From Lytechinus variegatus (Eukaryota; Echinodermata; Echinoidea; Temnopleuroida; Toxopneustidae): 64,000 bases of DNA. The DNA lies in assembly GCF_018143015.1 (NCBI RefSeq), contig NC_054740.1, forward strand, positions 49,844,240 through 49,908,239. The letters run 5' to 3'. The position numbers were made by a program, and so were the translations under genes. The notes under the pieces are model-generated. The model saw only the letters and a list, made by a program, of their open reading frames with translations, did not search any database and had not been told where the DNA came from. Below, piece by piece: positions 1 through 13,267 of this stretch (position 1 is the first letter of the stretch; every line of letters starts with the position of its first letter).

Positions 1-493
1 TCTGATGTACCCAAACATTATACAGTCATCAGTTGAATCAAATATTCATGTATGTATAAAACACTGCTATACTACACAGGTTCCAATGATAAAGATTCCC
101 CACTTACACACAATTCAGACAAATGTTATACAGGTGTGTATGTATTCAGAACTACGAGACAAATTTAACAGAATAAATCCATGTATGCTGACATTTTCAC
201 ATGAATCAAAAACTAGAATGATCTATACCATGGAACTATTGACAGCCATATCAAAAGCATGTTGAGACTTTCACACCATACAGGCCTAAAATAAGCCCTA
301 ATTTGATACATACTGTATTCGTCAACTAAATCCAAGGATAGAATACGGAATACTCTCCCAGATGCATTGACTAGGAACTACCTGTATTAAAAAATGGTTG
401 CGAATAGGGAAAGGTTTACTTTGAAATGTAATGATTCTCCATACATAGGCAAGAAAACCGATGTCCAGTTCTTCCAGTTGAAGTTGGAAATGA
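1..493. other. Sequence downstream of gene A, no gene seen
   Basis: AT-rich sequence 3' of gene A's stop codon. An 86-codon open stretch on the plus strand (5-265) has no recognisable motif and is probably chance. No element end was recognised here. Confidence 0.4.
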
Positions 494-3400
494 TTAATGG
501 CTTTGGGTGCGAGCCAATGCTGTTATGCTTGCCATAAGTTCACGTGCACGGACAGGAATGTGATCAGTAGAAACCCCGATTCCATACACGAAGTGCTCTA
601 AGAATGCATAGAATCCCTTCAGCTCATCTGCATACTCAATGTTAAAAATGTAGTGGCTCTTGAATAGAGCATCAACTGCTTGAGTAGCATCACTCTCGCA
701 GGGTACGGCTTTCCCATCAACAATGATGAAGAAAGTCGACGGGGATGTGAAGCCATCTCCTATGCGAAGCAGGTACGGCTGGGTTCTCTTTTGATCCGTT
801 TTCTCAACGAGAAAACTCGCCACAGCGGTTCCGTTCTGCAAGGAAACACAAGTGTCATAATAGTAGTACAGTAATTCCAGGGGTTGAGGATATGTGCAGG
901 TGCAATGTGCACGGCATAGATGCAGTGAAGCAAAAAAGATTTAGAATATAAAAGAACTCAGTGCAATGATATTGCTATGACCCCGAAAAATATGTTATTT
1001 TCAAATTGTGATATCTTGCAAATTATTCAATATTTTGGCATTCTGTCTTTTGAATCATAATTATAATCAAATCTCTATATTTACTGGCTATTCCAATTAA
1101 AATCAGAAATTAGTCTTATAAGATATAAAATGCAATGGATGAAACTGGGATAAAAAGGAACATAAATTGTAGAAATAATGTGCTCTTTTTCCCACCTATG
1201 CCTTAATAAGGCCAATACAAAATGTGCATGCCTGCGTGGCAAATTTATCAAGCTTTCGAAAAATATAAATTTGAACTTGTATAACGGGTCAAGAACACGA
1301 GAGTTCATTTAAATGAGGCACTCGGCTCATTTGTATACAGTCTTTGCCAGTATGCTGTACATGGACCATCAAAATTTGAACATGATACATATACAGTCAA
1401 CTTCGCATAAGTAAAACTCCAAGGGACCATGAAAAATTATTTGACTTATGTGAAATTCGACTTACTCGATGTATATTGCACATAAAGATGAACAGGGACT
1501 ATTTATTTAGTTTGACCTAGGTGATTTTTGACTTATGCAGAGTTGACTGTATTCAAAGGAATTCAAAACGTAACTGGAGTAATTTTGACTGTACGCAGTC
1601 AAACATTATGCCCACATGTTATATTGCGACCAAAGAAGTTTTGCAGGTTCAGGGTATTGATATAGCTGTGCCATGTGCCTTTGTCCTAGTGACCCTACAT
1701 TTATCATTATCAGCCCAATCTATATGCTAAATTTTAAGCCGATTAGCTAGACCATTCTCAAGATCCTCGGAGAACGGGCTATTTCAACTTTGCTGTGACC
1801 CTTAACATTAGCCAAATGCCATTTGGCACTCTGACCTTTAACACTACCAAAAATTTAATTAGATTGTCAACCTGATACAAACATGCAAATGGACAACCCA
1901 AGATTATGCCCTGACCACTTTGTTGGCAGAGGCATGCAAATTCAAAGTCATTTCCACCTACTGCAAGTTATTGCTACATCAATTACATCGGCGGATCCAG
2001 GGGGGGTGCGCAGGGTGCGCGCGCCCCCCCTAATATTTGAGCGGCGCCGAAGGCGCCGCTCAAAATAAAGAAAATAAAAAAAGTAAAAGAAAGAAAAGGC
2101 GCCGCTTGAAAAATTAAAAATAAAGGAAAGAAAGGGAAAAGGTGCTGCTTAAAAAAAAATTATACACTGATATAACATTAGCAACAGTAAAGGAAAGACT
2201 ATCCCCAGCAAAGCGTAATCATATCATCTTCCTTATTTTTTCTTTTAACTACCCTTTTCCCAACAACTTCGCCGGTAGCAGTGCGCTGCCTGCATATAAC
2301 TGGCGCCAATCAAGAATAATCAGCGCCACCTTAATCTAAATCGGCGCCGGACAAGAATAATCAGCGCTATTTAGTTATAAATCGGCGCCAGTCAAGAAAA
2401 ATCGGCACTGCCAGAGTCTTAACCGGCGCCGATCAAGGATAATTAGCGCCACCTTAATCTAAATCGACACTGGACAAGAACAATCGGCGTCATCTGGTTA
2501 TAAATCGGCGCCGGTAAAGAAAAATCGGCGCTGCCTGAGTTCTTAACCGGCGCCGATCAAGGATAATCAGCGCCACCTATATCTAAATCGGGGCTGGTCA
2601 AGAATAATCAGCACCACCTGGTTAAAAATCGGCGCCAGTCAAGAATAATCGGCGCCTCCTGGTTCTAGATCGGCGCCAGTCGATTATAGATTGCCGCTGC
2701 CTGAATCTTACGTAACGTCGGTAAAAATAATCAGTACTACTTGTTTAAATCGGCGCCGGTCAAGACAAATCGGCGCTGCCTTTGTCTTAACCGGCGCCAC
2801 CTAAATTTAAATCGGCGCCGGTCAAGAATGATCAGCGTCCCCTGATTTCAATAAATAAGCGCCAGTAGAATAATGAAGAAGGGCCTATTGCTAACCAAAT
2901 CTAGATCGGCGCCGCGGCCAAGAATGATCGTTTTGCCCTCCCCCAATAATTCCGCATGTGCAAAAACAATAAGATGGTAATGTTACACAGAAATCAGCAA
3001 ACGAGATTGAGCTACGCAACTCGTTCTTTATTAAAAATCGTGCTCAAATTATCAGATTGGAACATAAAAAATTTTCAGCTCGCGCTTCGCGCTCGCATCA
3101 TTTCTGTAGCAAAACCCCATACTTTTCATGATTAAATAGGTGAATAGAATGTCCCGTTTTTAGTTCTGAACCTCAAAAGAACTCTCGCTTCGATTTGCAA
3201 TAATCTTTTGTTGGATATAATCTTGTTCTTTATTAAAACGTACATTAAACTGTAATGTTTTCAGATCGAAATATCAAAATTTTAAGCTCGCGCTTCGCGC
3301 TCGCATTTTTTTTTAGATACCCATCTTAATCATTGGTACCAAGAATGCTTAGAATATCAAGCTTTCTGATCAGAATATAAGTAAATTTCAGCTCGCCCTC

Positions 3401-6400
3401 GGCACTCGCATTATCTGTGTAGTGAGATATGTATCCTCCTCATGAGTTACTACAAACAGTCCTAAACAGGCACCTTTTTCCTGTTTTCAGGTCAGTATAC
3501 TTTAAAAATTTCAGCTCGCGCTTCGCGCTCGCATTAATTTGTCGGTGAAATATGTGTCTCTATCTCATGAGTCATGTATATCTATATGATATGAGTCATA
3601 TATATATATATATATATATATATGCATGTGTGTGTGTGTGTGTGCGTGTGCGTGTTTTGACAGGGTCAGGCATTACCCCTTTTCTTTTTCAACATTTTCT
3701 TTTATGGCGACGGTGAAGTGCAAAAATATGTGCGCCGCTCGGCAGTGCGCCCCCCCTTTCGCCAAAAGCTGGATCCGCCTATGAATTATAATTAAATGTC
3801 AATGAAGTTTAAAACAAATGGTCCCAGAGAGAGTGTGTGCCATCTCTGTTAATCCATATGATGAATAGCCCACAATGACCTTCATGTATTCAAGTTTTAG
3901 TTGACAGGTTTCCATGATTACTCAATAAACAATTGGAATAGTGAGTTAAAAATTACATTCAATTTATTTCATACCGGTCTTGTGACCATGAAGTATGAGA
4001 GAGCATCTGAAATTGAAGATTTCTTCCCTGCGTGTGATGGGAGAAGGTATATCAGTACTTTGTAAGCAAACAGGGCATCTGGAAGAAAATGAATAAAAGA
4101 ATACACAAATAAATGAATAAATAAACAAATGAATGAACGAATAACAATATACATGGATAACTATAGCTCCACTTATCAAGGCAGAATTCCATTCAGAGGC
4201 CCTACAAGGAAATACATTATGGAAAGCAATACAGCAATTTAACTCTTTAAAATTATTTTTACAAGCCTAAAAAGCTTCCTCAAACTTCCTAAAAGAAATT
4301 TTTAAAAATCAATTATCTGACATTTCACCTAATGCTATGAAGTTCTGAGTAGTGACAATAGTTAAGCATGCTTGAAATTCATCCACAAATTATTAGTTTC
4401 ATGCTACTGAAATACATACACCATCCAAAATTGATGGATGAACATACACGTAGGACTTGTTGCATCCTCTTTGTGAATAGTTCCATTTTGGATCTGAAGA
4501 TTAGAAATAGTGCTAAATATGCAGAATTCAGTTCATACCCCATCGGTAAGGGTACACTACACTCTAGGTAAAATACAAATCATGGTTGCCTTGTACAGGC
4601 ATTTGTTTTTTTACCCAGGGAGTTAATTGGGCAGGTTATTTGGGTGGTCTGTTATAACAGGGTCCCCATAGCTAAGAATGTCCTCATGAGAAGTGCCTTA
4701 ATACAAATCTGTCATAAATCATAGTCATAAAATGAATATTTCATACCAGGTGTTCCATTGTGTGCATCCTTGGTCTTCTTGTTCTCATCCATCAGTGTTT
4801 GGAGTTTAGGAAGTCTGGATAATTCTCCTACTTTCAGGATGAATGGGGAAAACCGCGTTTCCCAGGTTGAAATGAGTCTAGCTGCTGCATCAGGAAATAA
4901 GAGATGGAATTCCTGCTGCAACTGTATATGAAAGACAGATTGATTTGCGGCAAGTTAGTTTATAAGCCACTAAAAACTGGAAATAGTTACAAATACGGAT
5001 GTAAGAATATATGCAACATTTGGTCTAAGCAAATGCATACATTTTATTTAGTAGGAGTTGATGTCATTAAAATTATTTGAACTTAGATGCTAGACAAGGA
5101 AGGGACTAGCTAGTCCTTTGTATTTTGATATTTTTTCATGGGAGCAATTGCATGTAGCCCTAGCTATTAACAAGAATAAAACTTACCGCAGTTGGGAAAT
5201 CTTGGAATCGAGGGTATCGAGCGAGGATCTCTCCGACTGTTGGATATTCCTCCATAATCCAATTCCTCCTGTTCTGAAAGGACTGTTCCATGGCTTGAAG
5301 AATTTGCTTTCTGTTGTCAATACTAGCTCTTTTGCAAAAAAGAATCAACTCTTCCTCCTCCACTTGAGGAATTTCCTCTAGATGTGCATGGGTGCGCTTT
5401 GGTGTCTGGGAAATACCAATCAGACAATGACATTAAAAGATTAAAAAAATAACAACTTCAACATGTTTTGTATCGAATTAGGGATACAAGAATAAGCTCT
5501 TGAAGTCAAACCTTACTTGTGATGACATTACTACACATATTGATATTCATATTTCATATATTTTAGCATTTTCCTTCATACTGAGGATGAATAAAAGGAT
5601 ATTAGAAACATGTGACAATGAAAAAAATTGTTTAAAAAATTGATATTTTGAGATTTATTTGGAAATGAATCCTTCTTAGCATCATGGTGTTACCTTGGAC
5701 TTGGAATTCCCTGCCTTCTGCGGTGTCTTCTGTGGTTTTTGGTCCGTCTTGGTGCGTGGACGCTGCAACTGATCTGGAGGTAAACTCCTCATTGTATTGA
5801 GCTTCGTAGCAAGGTACCCCTTTGTGGCATCATTGGGGTCAAACCACAGATCCTGTTAAATAAAACAGTATTTTTCTAATTAGTGTCACATGTAAATTAA
5901 ACTTATTTAAATAACATATTAAGAAATGAAATCATACACCAAAAAGAGAAAGTTAAAAATCTCCCTAGACAGATTAGCAAATGAAAAGTGCATACTTGAC
6001 CCAATTTAGCAATCAACTTCTGAAAAATTCATTAAAATGTGTATCTTAGCTGTTCATGAATCAACCACATCCAACCATTTTAAACACCTTTTCAGCTACA
6101 CGTACCCTCTTTTGATATGAATACATGTTTATCTATTCAGTTACTGGCAAAAGGAATAGAATGAAATAGTGTCTGTATGCTACAGACTACTGGGAAAAGA
6201 CTGGATAATGCTTGTCTGTGCATTGTGTCGATTCTCTTTTGGGACTTATATGATTGCTAATAAAAATCATATGAGAAAAGTTGTCATTGGAAAGCAAAGA
6301 TTAGACCAAATTTAGAAAAGTACTAATTTGCCCATGTTTCAAGAAAAAAAAAATTAATACACACCATGCATCTTCCATAATTACAGTGAATAATAATTCT

Positions 6401-9400
6401 TGTCTGTACTTGTTATTTTCTGTATCTTTTTTTTTCATTTGTATATGGCAAAAAAAACAAAAAAACAAAAAACTAGATGAAATTCAACTACACAGTCAAA
6501 ACATATGCATCCACTTCCCTAGAAAAACAGAGTTAAGCCCTTTCCCTTTTCATATGAGAAATTCAGCATTTTTAATCCTTTTAATGGAACCACGTGACCC
6601 ATATGACATTCGACCTAATGACCCCCAAATCTTAAGTTCATTATCACACAAATAAGTGCACATGTACAAAATTTGAAGCTGATCTGCTGAACCATGTATA
6701 AGATATCGCAATAACCAGCTATTTTCATGCATTTAATGACCCGTCATCTGTGACCTTAGACCCCAAACTCTAGTCACATCATTGTCTACCCTATATGTAT
6801 ACACATGCCAAGTTTGAACTTGATGCACAAAACCGCAAGCATGAGAACGAAAACGGGACGGGTGGACGGGCAGCCTGAAAACATAATGCCTCCGGTGACT
6901 TCCTGACAGAGGCATGATAAAAAATAAGGGCTCACGATACGGCTGTTGCTGGTGGTATTTCTACAGCACTACATGTTAAAATTGGTGGGTCGTCCTTGAA
7001 GTCTGAAATAAGACCACATGCAAACCATGCAGCCTACATGTCGTTCTGAATGCATGAGCTGATGAGCATTAAAAATACTTCAAAACAAGACTGTGTCATG
7101 TTGGGTCAGCCTGGTATGCATGTAGTCTTGTTTCAAGGTGTCAAGGATGACCCATTGGCTCCTTAACATATATTTAGATAGGTTACATGTATTTCTAATT
7201 TGTACCATTTTACAAAACAGCTGAATGTGAATCAAATCAGAAGTTTATGGCAAATTATGGGCAAGATCTAAATAAGGCTTACCCAGCTTTTGTCACTTTA
7301 CATTGTTTACCTTATTTACATGGCTCAACATTACCAGTGGACAGTAAACTTTGTATCCAAGTCAGTAAATATTCATAAATATGAAGTTTCAGTTGCCGCA
7401 TGAGCTACTTCAATATTGTGTGAAGTCAAATGATTGCCGGTATTAAAGATTCCTGTTCTTTTGAATTAAATTTCTAATTTAGTGTCCTTTTAGCCGAGTA
7501 AAACATGTTCAATTGAGTACATTCCCTAAAACATTTGGTAAGTATAATTTTTCTCATATGGGCAAGTACTTTCTTTGTTTATAAGGCCACAAAAAATATG
7601 AAAGCATGTTTACTGAGCTAGATCAGGCCATCACCTAAAAAATGTTTGCATGGAGCTCTGCTATGAATGTCTTTCAAATTATTTTTTTCTATATTCCCTT
7701 ACAAATTATGTTTCTTACATAAGGCCATTTTGTGTTGGATTTCAGGTTGGGAAAAGCATCTATGACACTCTTTGCGACGAGAATCTTGTCTTCTCTGGCA
7801 GGGTAGCTGTGGGGGAAAAAAAAGGCACGAAAACCTACATGCATAAATAATCTTTTTTCTTTTTTTTGGTAGGAAAATGGACATACACTGCAATGTGTAT
7901 AAACAAATTACAGAGATGTTACTATTGTTCAGCTTTTCTATTCAATGTGAAAATACATATGGTAAACATGTAGGACCTATAAATAGCCAAAAAGAAGGGA
8001 CATGCATATTGATATGAAATTAAGAAGTTAAAGGAGATAAGAGCTAAGCATGACCAACACCATGCAATCAATCCCAAACATGAAAAGCACCTTCAACTCT
8101 ATGAGGAGCATTCAGGGTAGTGAATTGTTGGGTGCACAAGGTAATGGATAACAAATTAATCTCAGCTATGGATAAACTTGTTCCGCATCCTCAGGTTCAA
8201 ATTATACACATAGGATGGGCAGCAAATATAAATCATCTTCCTAAACAAACACATGCAAAGATCTCCTGTTTTGAACACACTATCTTTGGACTGGGATGTA
8301 CACAAAAACGTACATCATGCTATTCTTGCAATACTATATTAACAACAAACATACATACAGTGTATGTAACTGTACAAAAATACATTCTACACTTACTATG
8401 AATATCTCCTAACCATTTCTGATGCAACTATAGAGGTGAGAACTTGTCGCGTTTCGGTTGTGAGAGTGCCGTTAGCCTCATATTCCTGCTCCACTAGATA
8501 TCCCCGTGGATGCGAATTTGTGATGGTTTTCACATCAAAGCTCTAGAATGAAAATTTTGAAAGATTATCATTAATAATTATAATCAATTTTCGCATAGTG
8601 ACCCCTGTAGCCTTTGACCTCCTGCCAAAAATACCGGAACTCTTTAGCTTGAGATGTGCACACCAACTTTGGTGTTCATCGATGCGTCAAAAAGTTCTTG
8701 AGATCACTACAAGAGCGGGATGGACATGCATACACATACAGCACATCATGTACTTATACGGATAGACTGCCTCCAGCTGAATGTTACTATATGAACTTCA
8801 ATGATAGCCTTTCCTGGGAGGTGAGAGCACAACACTAAATTTTAAGTACACTGTGAAAACTGCAGGCACCCACAAGTTCTCAAAACCATGCTAAATCATG
8901 ACAATTCTTTTTCAGCAGTTGGTAAATATTTACCCATATATTTTATGAAATAGTAAGATTTGCCTCAACAATTTAAATCTGATGCTTTATAGCATGAATG
9001 GAATCATTCCATCAATCACAACTGGGAACTAAATGTACCTGCCTCAATTACAACTTGAGTAAATACCATACATTTACTTACGTGTTCTTTATTTGAACTG
9101 GTCTTCATTGTAGACTGCTGCAACGACTTTTGGGGCACCTCTTTCTCAGTGCTAGTTTCTGATGCCTCATCCAGACTTGTTCCTGGTCCCACTGCTTGAG
9201 TGCTGCATGCTTCCACGACAAGTGATCCCCCGTGGGCCAATAATTCCAGATCATCAGTGTCATTTTCATCTATTTCTACAAAGGAATCAAATTCCTTTAC
9301 TTTCATTTTGATTATGTAATCTTTTTGAAGGTCTATGCTGAATTTCTGCGATATTTTGAATTTCAAACAATTCAACATCTCCTCCTTCGGCTCAGCACTA

Positions 9401-9477
9401 GTCAATGGCACCGATATTAGTTTTGTTCGATCCTTGCATGTCACGCAGAAAGGCACAACTTGGACATTATCTTCCAT
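494..9477 (-). CDS. PB1-like/SAMD3-like protein, gene A (eight coding exons, 542 aa)
   Basis: Exons on the minus strand: 9484-9082 (ATG at 9477), 8542-8397, 7806-7719, 5852-5694, 5405-5187, 4921-4747, 4078-3975 and 835-494 (TAA). All junctions have GT-AG sites and phases that agree (0,2,0,0,0,1,0), giving 542 codons. Residues 1-95 look like a PB1/ubiquitin-like fold with an acidic EIDENDTDD stretch. Residues 133-263 hold the conserved blocks with LVEQEYEANGTL and GYLATKLNTMR. Residues 264-336 end in YPTVGEILARYPRFQD; 337-395 have FPDAAARLISTW. Residues 430-542 hold the C-terminal module (PYLLRIGD, FFIIVDGK, DALFKSHYIFN). Length and block order resemble SAMD3, but PB1 replaces SAM. Function unknown; the PB1 suggests oligomerisation. 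A splice acceptor 7 nt before the ATG implies an upstream non-coding exon. This is the only SAMD3-like copy here with no visible damage. Confidence 0.82.
1394..1549. mobile_element. 156-bp MITE with TA target duplication
   Basis: The termini are CAGTCAACTTCGCATAAGT and, inverted, CAGTCAACTCTGCATAAGT, matching at 17 of 19 positions. TA lies on both sides (1392-1393, 1550-1551). It has no coding capacity, and size and TA fit a Tc1/mariner-type non-autonomous element. It lies in the last intron of gene A. Confidence 0.75.
2290..2940. repeat. Minisatellite built on ATCGGCGCC units
   Basis: Degenerate tandem units of roughly 40 bp alternate ATCGGCGCCGGTCAAGAA-type words with ATCAGCGCCACC-type words, so each pair of units spans about 80 bp. 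They stand out sharply from the AT-rich surroundings by their GGCGCC content. Confidence 0.7.
3078..3535. repeat. Four copies of a GCTCGCGCTTCGCGCTCGC box
   Basis: Copies begin near 3079, 3288, 3392 (diverged) and 3515, each preceded by an AT-rich AATTTTCAG-like context. The box is itself nearly palindromic (GCGCTTCGCGC core), so each copy could form a short hairpin. Confidence 0.6.
3598..3652. repeat. TA/TG microsatellite
   Basis: About 12 TA dinucleotides are followed by a TG/CG-type run (TGTGTGTG with some CG). It lies inside the 1990-3779 element. Confidence 0.9.
5853..7718. repeat. Intron 3 of gene A with a dispersed repeat at about 6590-6916
   Basis: The intron is AT-rich and has no other gene signal. 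Near 6590-6916 lies a stretch of GACC-rich text (TGACCCATATGACATTCGACC), then TTTGAACTTGATGCAC, a CGGACGGGTGGACGGG run and a tail GCCTCCGGTGACTTCCTGAC. Similar diverged pieces occur at about 1590-1945 and 8590-8780, so this is an interspersed family. Confidence 0.45.
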
Positions 9478-9850
9478 TTCTAAGCTGAAATTAGAGACAG
9501 ATAAAAGGAAACATGTGAAATAAAATCTTGATATGAAATTTTTTTAAAGCATTATTTCATATTTAAATGCAGAAAGATAGAATGTATTTGTCATGCACCA
9601 ATGATGCCTATCTTCCCGGTGGACCATATGAACGTAACCCATGGAAAGCGAATTGCATAATAGATTGTTTACAGTGTGGTTTTGAACAAGTTCAACTGTT
9701 CATGTACATATATCTGCAAAGATCAATGTCGAAGAAAGTTTAGTTTCTTCTCTTACACAGTCAACCAATAGAGTTATTGAAGTCGAGTAACTTCAAGTAA
9801 ACTGCTTCTATTAATAAGTTGGATGGATACATTGTATACTGTACATGAAG

Positions 9851-12800
9851 CTAACATATTCTAGGGCCTATAAGCATGTGCTCATTAATTCTACCTGTTA
9901 AGACAGCAGCACTTCTCAATGAAATGTACAGAAGTTCCTTTCGCTGTTCATCATATGAGCTTACAACTTGAAGGGGCTGGTAGCTTCTTAGTTCATCCTG
10001 CTTAATGAGGAAAAACTCCACAGGATATCTTGACAGCACTTCGTATGCATAGAAGTGATCATCAAATCCATGGGTTTCCCACATTGTTCCAAACAAGTAA
10101 ATATCACTTCCAATGCAGTACATATCAATCAACTTTCCAAAAGATGGCATACAATCCTGAACACCTATGTTCACACTCATTCCTGATCGGTACTCCGTGC
10201 CATGTAGGCTGATACTCTTGTTCACCACTATTTCGTCAACTTCACACAGGTTTGGGAATTTTCCAAGGAGCGTGGCACATCCCTCAGTTTCTCTGATCAG
10301 TTGTTTAACAGGATTCCTAATTACAGGATTCTGGCCAACCCCATGAGTATACCATCTATGGCACTGGCTGATTTGATGTCTCTCTGCGACAGTTTTGGCA
10401 ATGTCCTTGAAATTACCAACAACAGTTGCCAAACATTTTGCGATGGCATGTTTGGCCTCATACCTCATGCACCAGCAGTTGATAAGAGGTCCTACTTTCT
10501 CAATCATGAAAGGGTAGTGTACAAGGAAGTGATGTTTCGGGGTAAGATCTCGAGCTGGAAACAGCTTCTTGAACAAAGTGTGGTGATCCTCTAAGTGGTA
10601 TCTAAGGTGGCCAATCATGGATTCTGTAACTTCTCTGGCAAAGGCAATGTCCATTACCCTTCTTAGCAAGATAAGCAATTCCCAGTACTGATTGCCTCTG
10701 GGAATTTGATCGCCAATAATGAGGGGCAGGTATCTTATGAAGCACCACATCTGCGATGCAGAGTTCTTAAAGGAACTGTCTTCATTAAGCAAAGTACTTG
10801 CAGAGATCAGAGACGGCTTGTTCTTCATATCAACAAAGCCGTATGAGAAAGAACTCAACCTCTGATTCAAAAGATCAAGCGTGAACAATTTCTCTTCATG
10901 TATCAGATGTCTAAGAACTAATTTGCACTCAAGTTTACCAACACCCTCAAGAATATCATGCATCACATCAGGACAAAAGTTTTGTGTGACATGAAAGTAT
11001 CGTGAATTGTTTAGAACACATGCACTTTTCACTCCATGGTTAGATACTGAGTGTTGATCAAGCATAACAGACTGCACATGAAGGTCATGATCTGCTCGAG
11101 TTCTTTTTTGACACTGGTCATCATGAAAGAGTACCTGCATTTCATGTCTTGGTGTCATACAGGTTCTGCATGGGTAGTTTCCTCGAAAGCTTTCCACAAA
11201 ACCACACAAACTGTTTGCACCTAGGTTGTCTGCGGGTGTTTGAACTAAAGTTCCTCTGATTTTCACAACATTTCCATTTCTTAACGTGATCTCTGCTCCA
11301 TCGTCAGATTCCAGTTGCGCCAACTCCTCCATGAATGGTTCCAGTATAGGTCGAAATCCATACTTGTCACGATCCAGACTATGGAACAGGCCAAGCAAAT
11401 GGATAAATGGCAGAGTAGCATTCAGTCTAGAAGGTACGTTTTGCAAAGTGTAATAGAGTGCTCCCAGCTTATGAATGCCTCGCTTGGATCCAATGGGATT
11501 AGTCACCTCAAAATCATCATAGTACAATGCAATTTGCAAACCATGTGGACATTCTGAAAACAAGGGATGAGTCCTAAAATGTGTACCATCACAAAAGTGT
11601 CTCCTTATACCATCAGTTGACGGGGACATATAGTGTATCTCAGCTACGACATCTGGATTACTTAACACAACTCCAAGTGTTTCCTTCAGGGATATATATT
11701 GAAATGTGTCTTGCACAAGAACTTGTCTGGCAACACCAGTTGATTTATCCACTCGAACATCAAAACGATTTCCAAGAACAATAGTCTGTGGTTTAATTAA
11801 TCCAAGTTCCTGTTGAAAATATTGCTCTTGTTCATATCGCGAACATAATGAAGGAAATGGGTTCTGAGCTTCCTTAAATGAATCGAGCAGTTCCTTACAA
11901 CCAGCTGAATTTTCATCAATGTTTTTTGTTAGTAAAAAATGTCTAGTTTTTTGCTCTAAATCCGTCACTATATCAGAAATGAACGATGCTGACTGTTCCA
12001 CAACCCTTTGAACAGTTGTGTACGTTACATTAGACTGAGAGAGTAAAGCAGTGATGAAAAGTGCTGCCCTTTTCTGCAGATGTAAACTATCAATTATTCC
12101 ATTGTTCTCATCATTTCTTTCCACTGTGATGTCTTCATGGTCATAAACTGCTGCTGGATGTACAGGGTCATCAAGGTCTTGCTCATCATCGATATCACTA
12201 TTTTCACGATTGCCAACATTAACAGTTTGCTGAATGCAAGGCTCATAGTCGTGTGACCTAAGTAAGTGTTTTCTAAGCGAGTTAAAAGTATGGAAAGTTT
12301 GGGGACATCCCCCCTGACCACACTGTACAATCAATCCAGGTCCGTCAAACAATGCATGGGCGACATGCAGATGTGAAAACAACTTTGAATGTCCATGAAA
12401 AATTAAATGACATACAAAGCACTTCAGTTCCATTACCCATCATAATAATTATCACAATCCACAGAAATACAGTATGCCATTGGATGTCCATATATGCATG
12501 CAGAAAATAAAAAGGAAGAAATGCATGTGACTTTCCACTTTGAACTCACCTTGTTCAGTCGAGAGGACAAGAGTACAAATTCCTTGTATCTAAGAAATAA
12601 AGGATCTCTCAGAAATTCAAAGTCAGAGGTTTTCGCACTTTTTGCAGATACTGCTGACCTAGTCTTCTCATCTGTTTGTGTAACAGAAGCGTCAGTCCGA
12701 GAATAAAATCCAGCTGAGCTCATATCACTGCATGTGACAGAACTTGTGCTTTGATTGTCATCATCACAACTTCTATTTACAAAAGGTGGTAGGGAACTGT

Positions 12801-13167
12801 TAGATGCAGAATCACTGTCCTCTTCAAATTCCAACTGTTCGCTTTGTGACAAGCAATTTTCAGAAAAGTCACTTTCTTGAGGATCCCTTATTGGGTAATC
12901 AGTCAATTGAGCACTGCCTTGTTTGCTAGCTTCACAAATAACGTTTGTTAATAGTGGGAGGGGATCATTAGATGATGCATCACTGTCATCTTTGATATGC
13001 AGTACATTTCTTAACAAGCTTTTTTGCTTTAAGTCCTGTCCTTGAAGCTGAAGTTTGGAGTATTGCGACTCAGACTGCCCTCTTCTAAAATATCTATCAC
13101 ATTGGCGTTGCCTCTTCTTCCTTCTCTGCATATAGTGACGGCCTGCAGCTCTGCTATGTCGCCCCAT
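9851..13167 (-). CDS. CACTA/EnSpm-type (TNP2-like) transposase, two exons
   Basis: Exon 1 is 13167-12550 (206 codons) and exon 2 is 12421-9851, joined across a 128-nt GTGAGT...AG intron in phase 0, giving about 1062 aa. The N-terminus is basic (RRKKRQRQ near residue 16). Two C2H2 fingers follow at about 207-265 (CFVC...HLHVAH and CGQGGC...HLLRSH). The long core has YYDDFE (about 506), a D near 604, CRTC (624-627), DVMHDILEGV (691-700), TPKHHFLVHYP (about 834) and RYEAKH (859-864), the pattern I associate with TNP2-like DDE transposases; which acidic residues are catalytic is not certain. The acceptor TTTCATGTCAG at 13184 precedes the ATG, implying an upstream leader exon. The frame is intact. 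It could be a domesticated gene, but the surrounding ends favour a resident transposon. Confidence 0.75.
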
Positions 13168-13267
13168 ACATTACATCACCTCACTGACATGAAATTGAAA
13201 TGTTAAATCAATTAGCAAATATGATTCATTACTAAATAAATTAAGGCAAATGCCAATTAAAGACATT

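Larger units (their letters stand above)
1990..3779. mobile_element. 1.8-kb GC-rich element with GGCGGATCCAG termini
   Basis: The left end GGCGGATCCAG and right end CTGGATCCGCC are perfect 11-bp inverted repeats, each followed inward by C/G-rich runs. The inside has no open frame of note. It contains a GCGCC-rich minisatellite (about 2290-2940), four copies of a GCTCGCGCTTCGCGCTCGC-like box and a TA/TG microsatellite. It lies in the last intron of gene A. A similar GGATCC-containing fragment occurs near 61250. Confidence 0.6.

Noticed and set aside
3964-4179. Two overlapping minus-strand frames read as separate small proteins
   Set aside because: They are gene A exon 7 (4078-3975) read through into its introns.
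12434-12550. Read-through of the transposase first exon to the stop just before exon 2
   Set aside because: The donor GTGAGT after SSRLNK and the zinc-finger start after the AG fit an intron; the read-through tail lacks conserved features.
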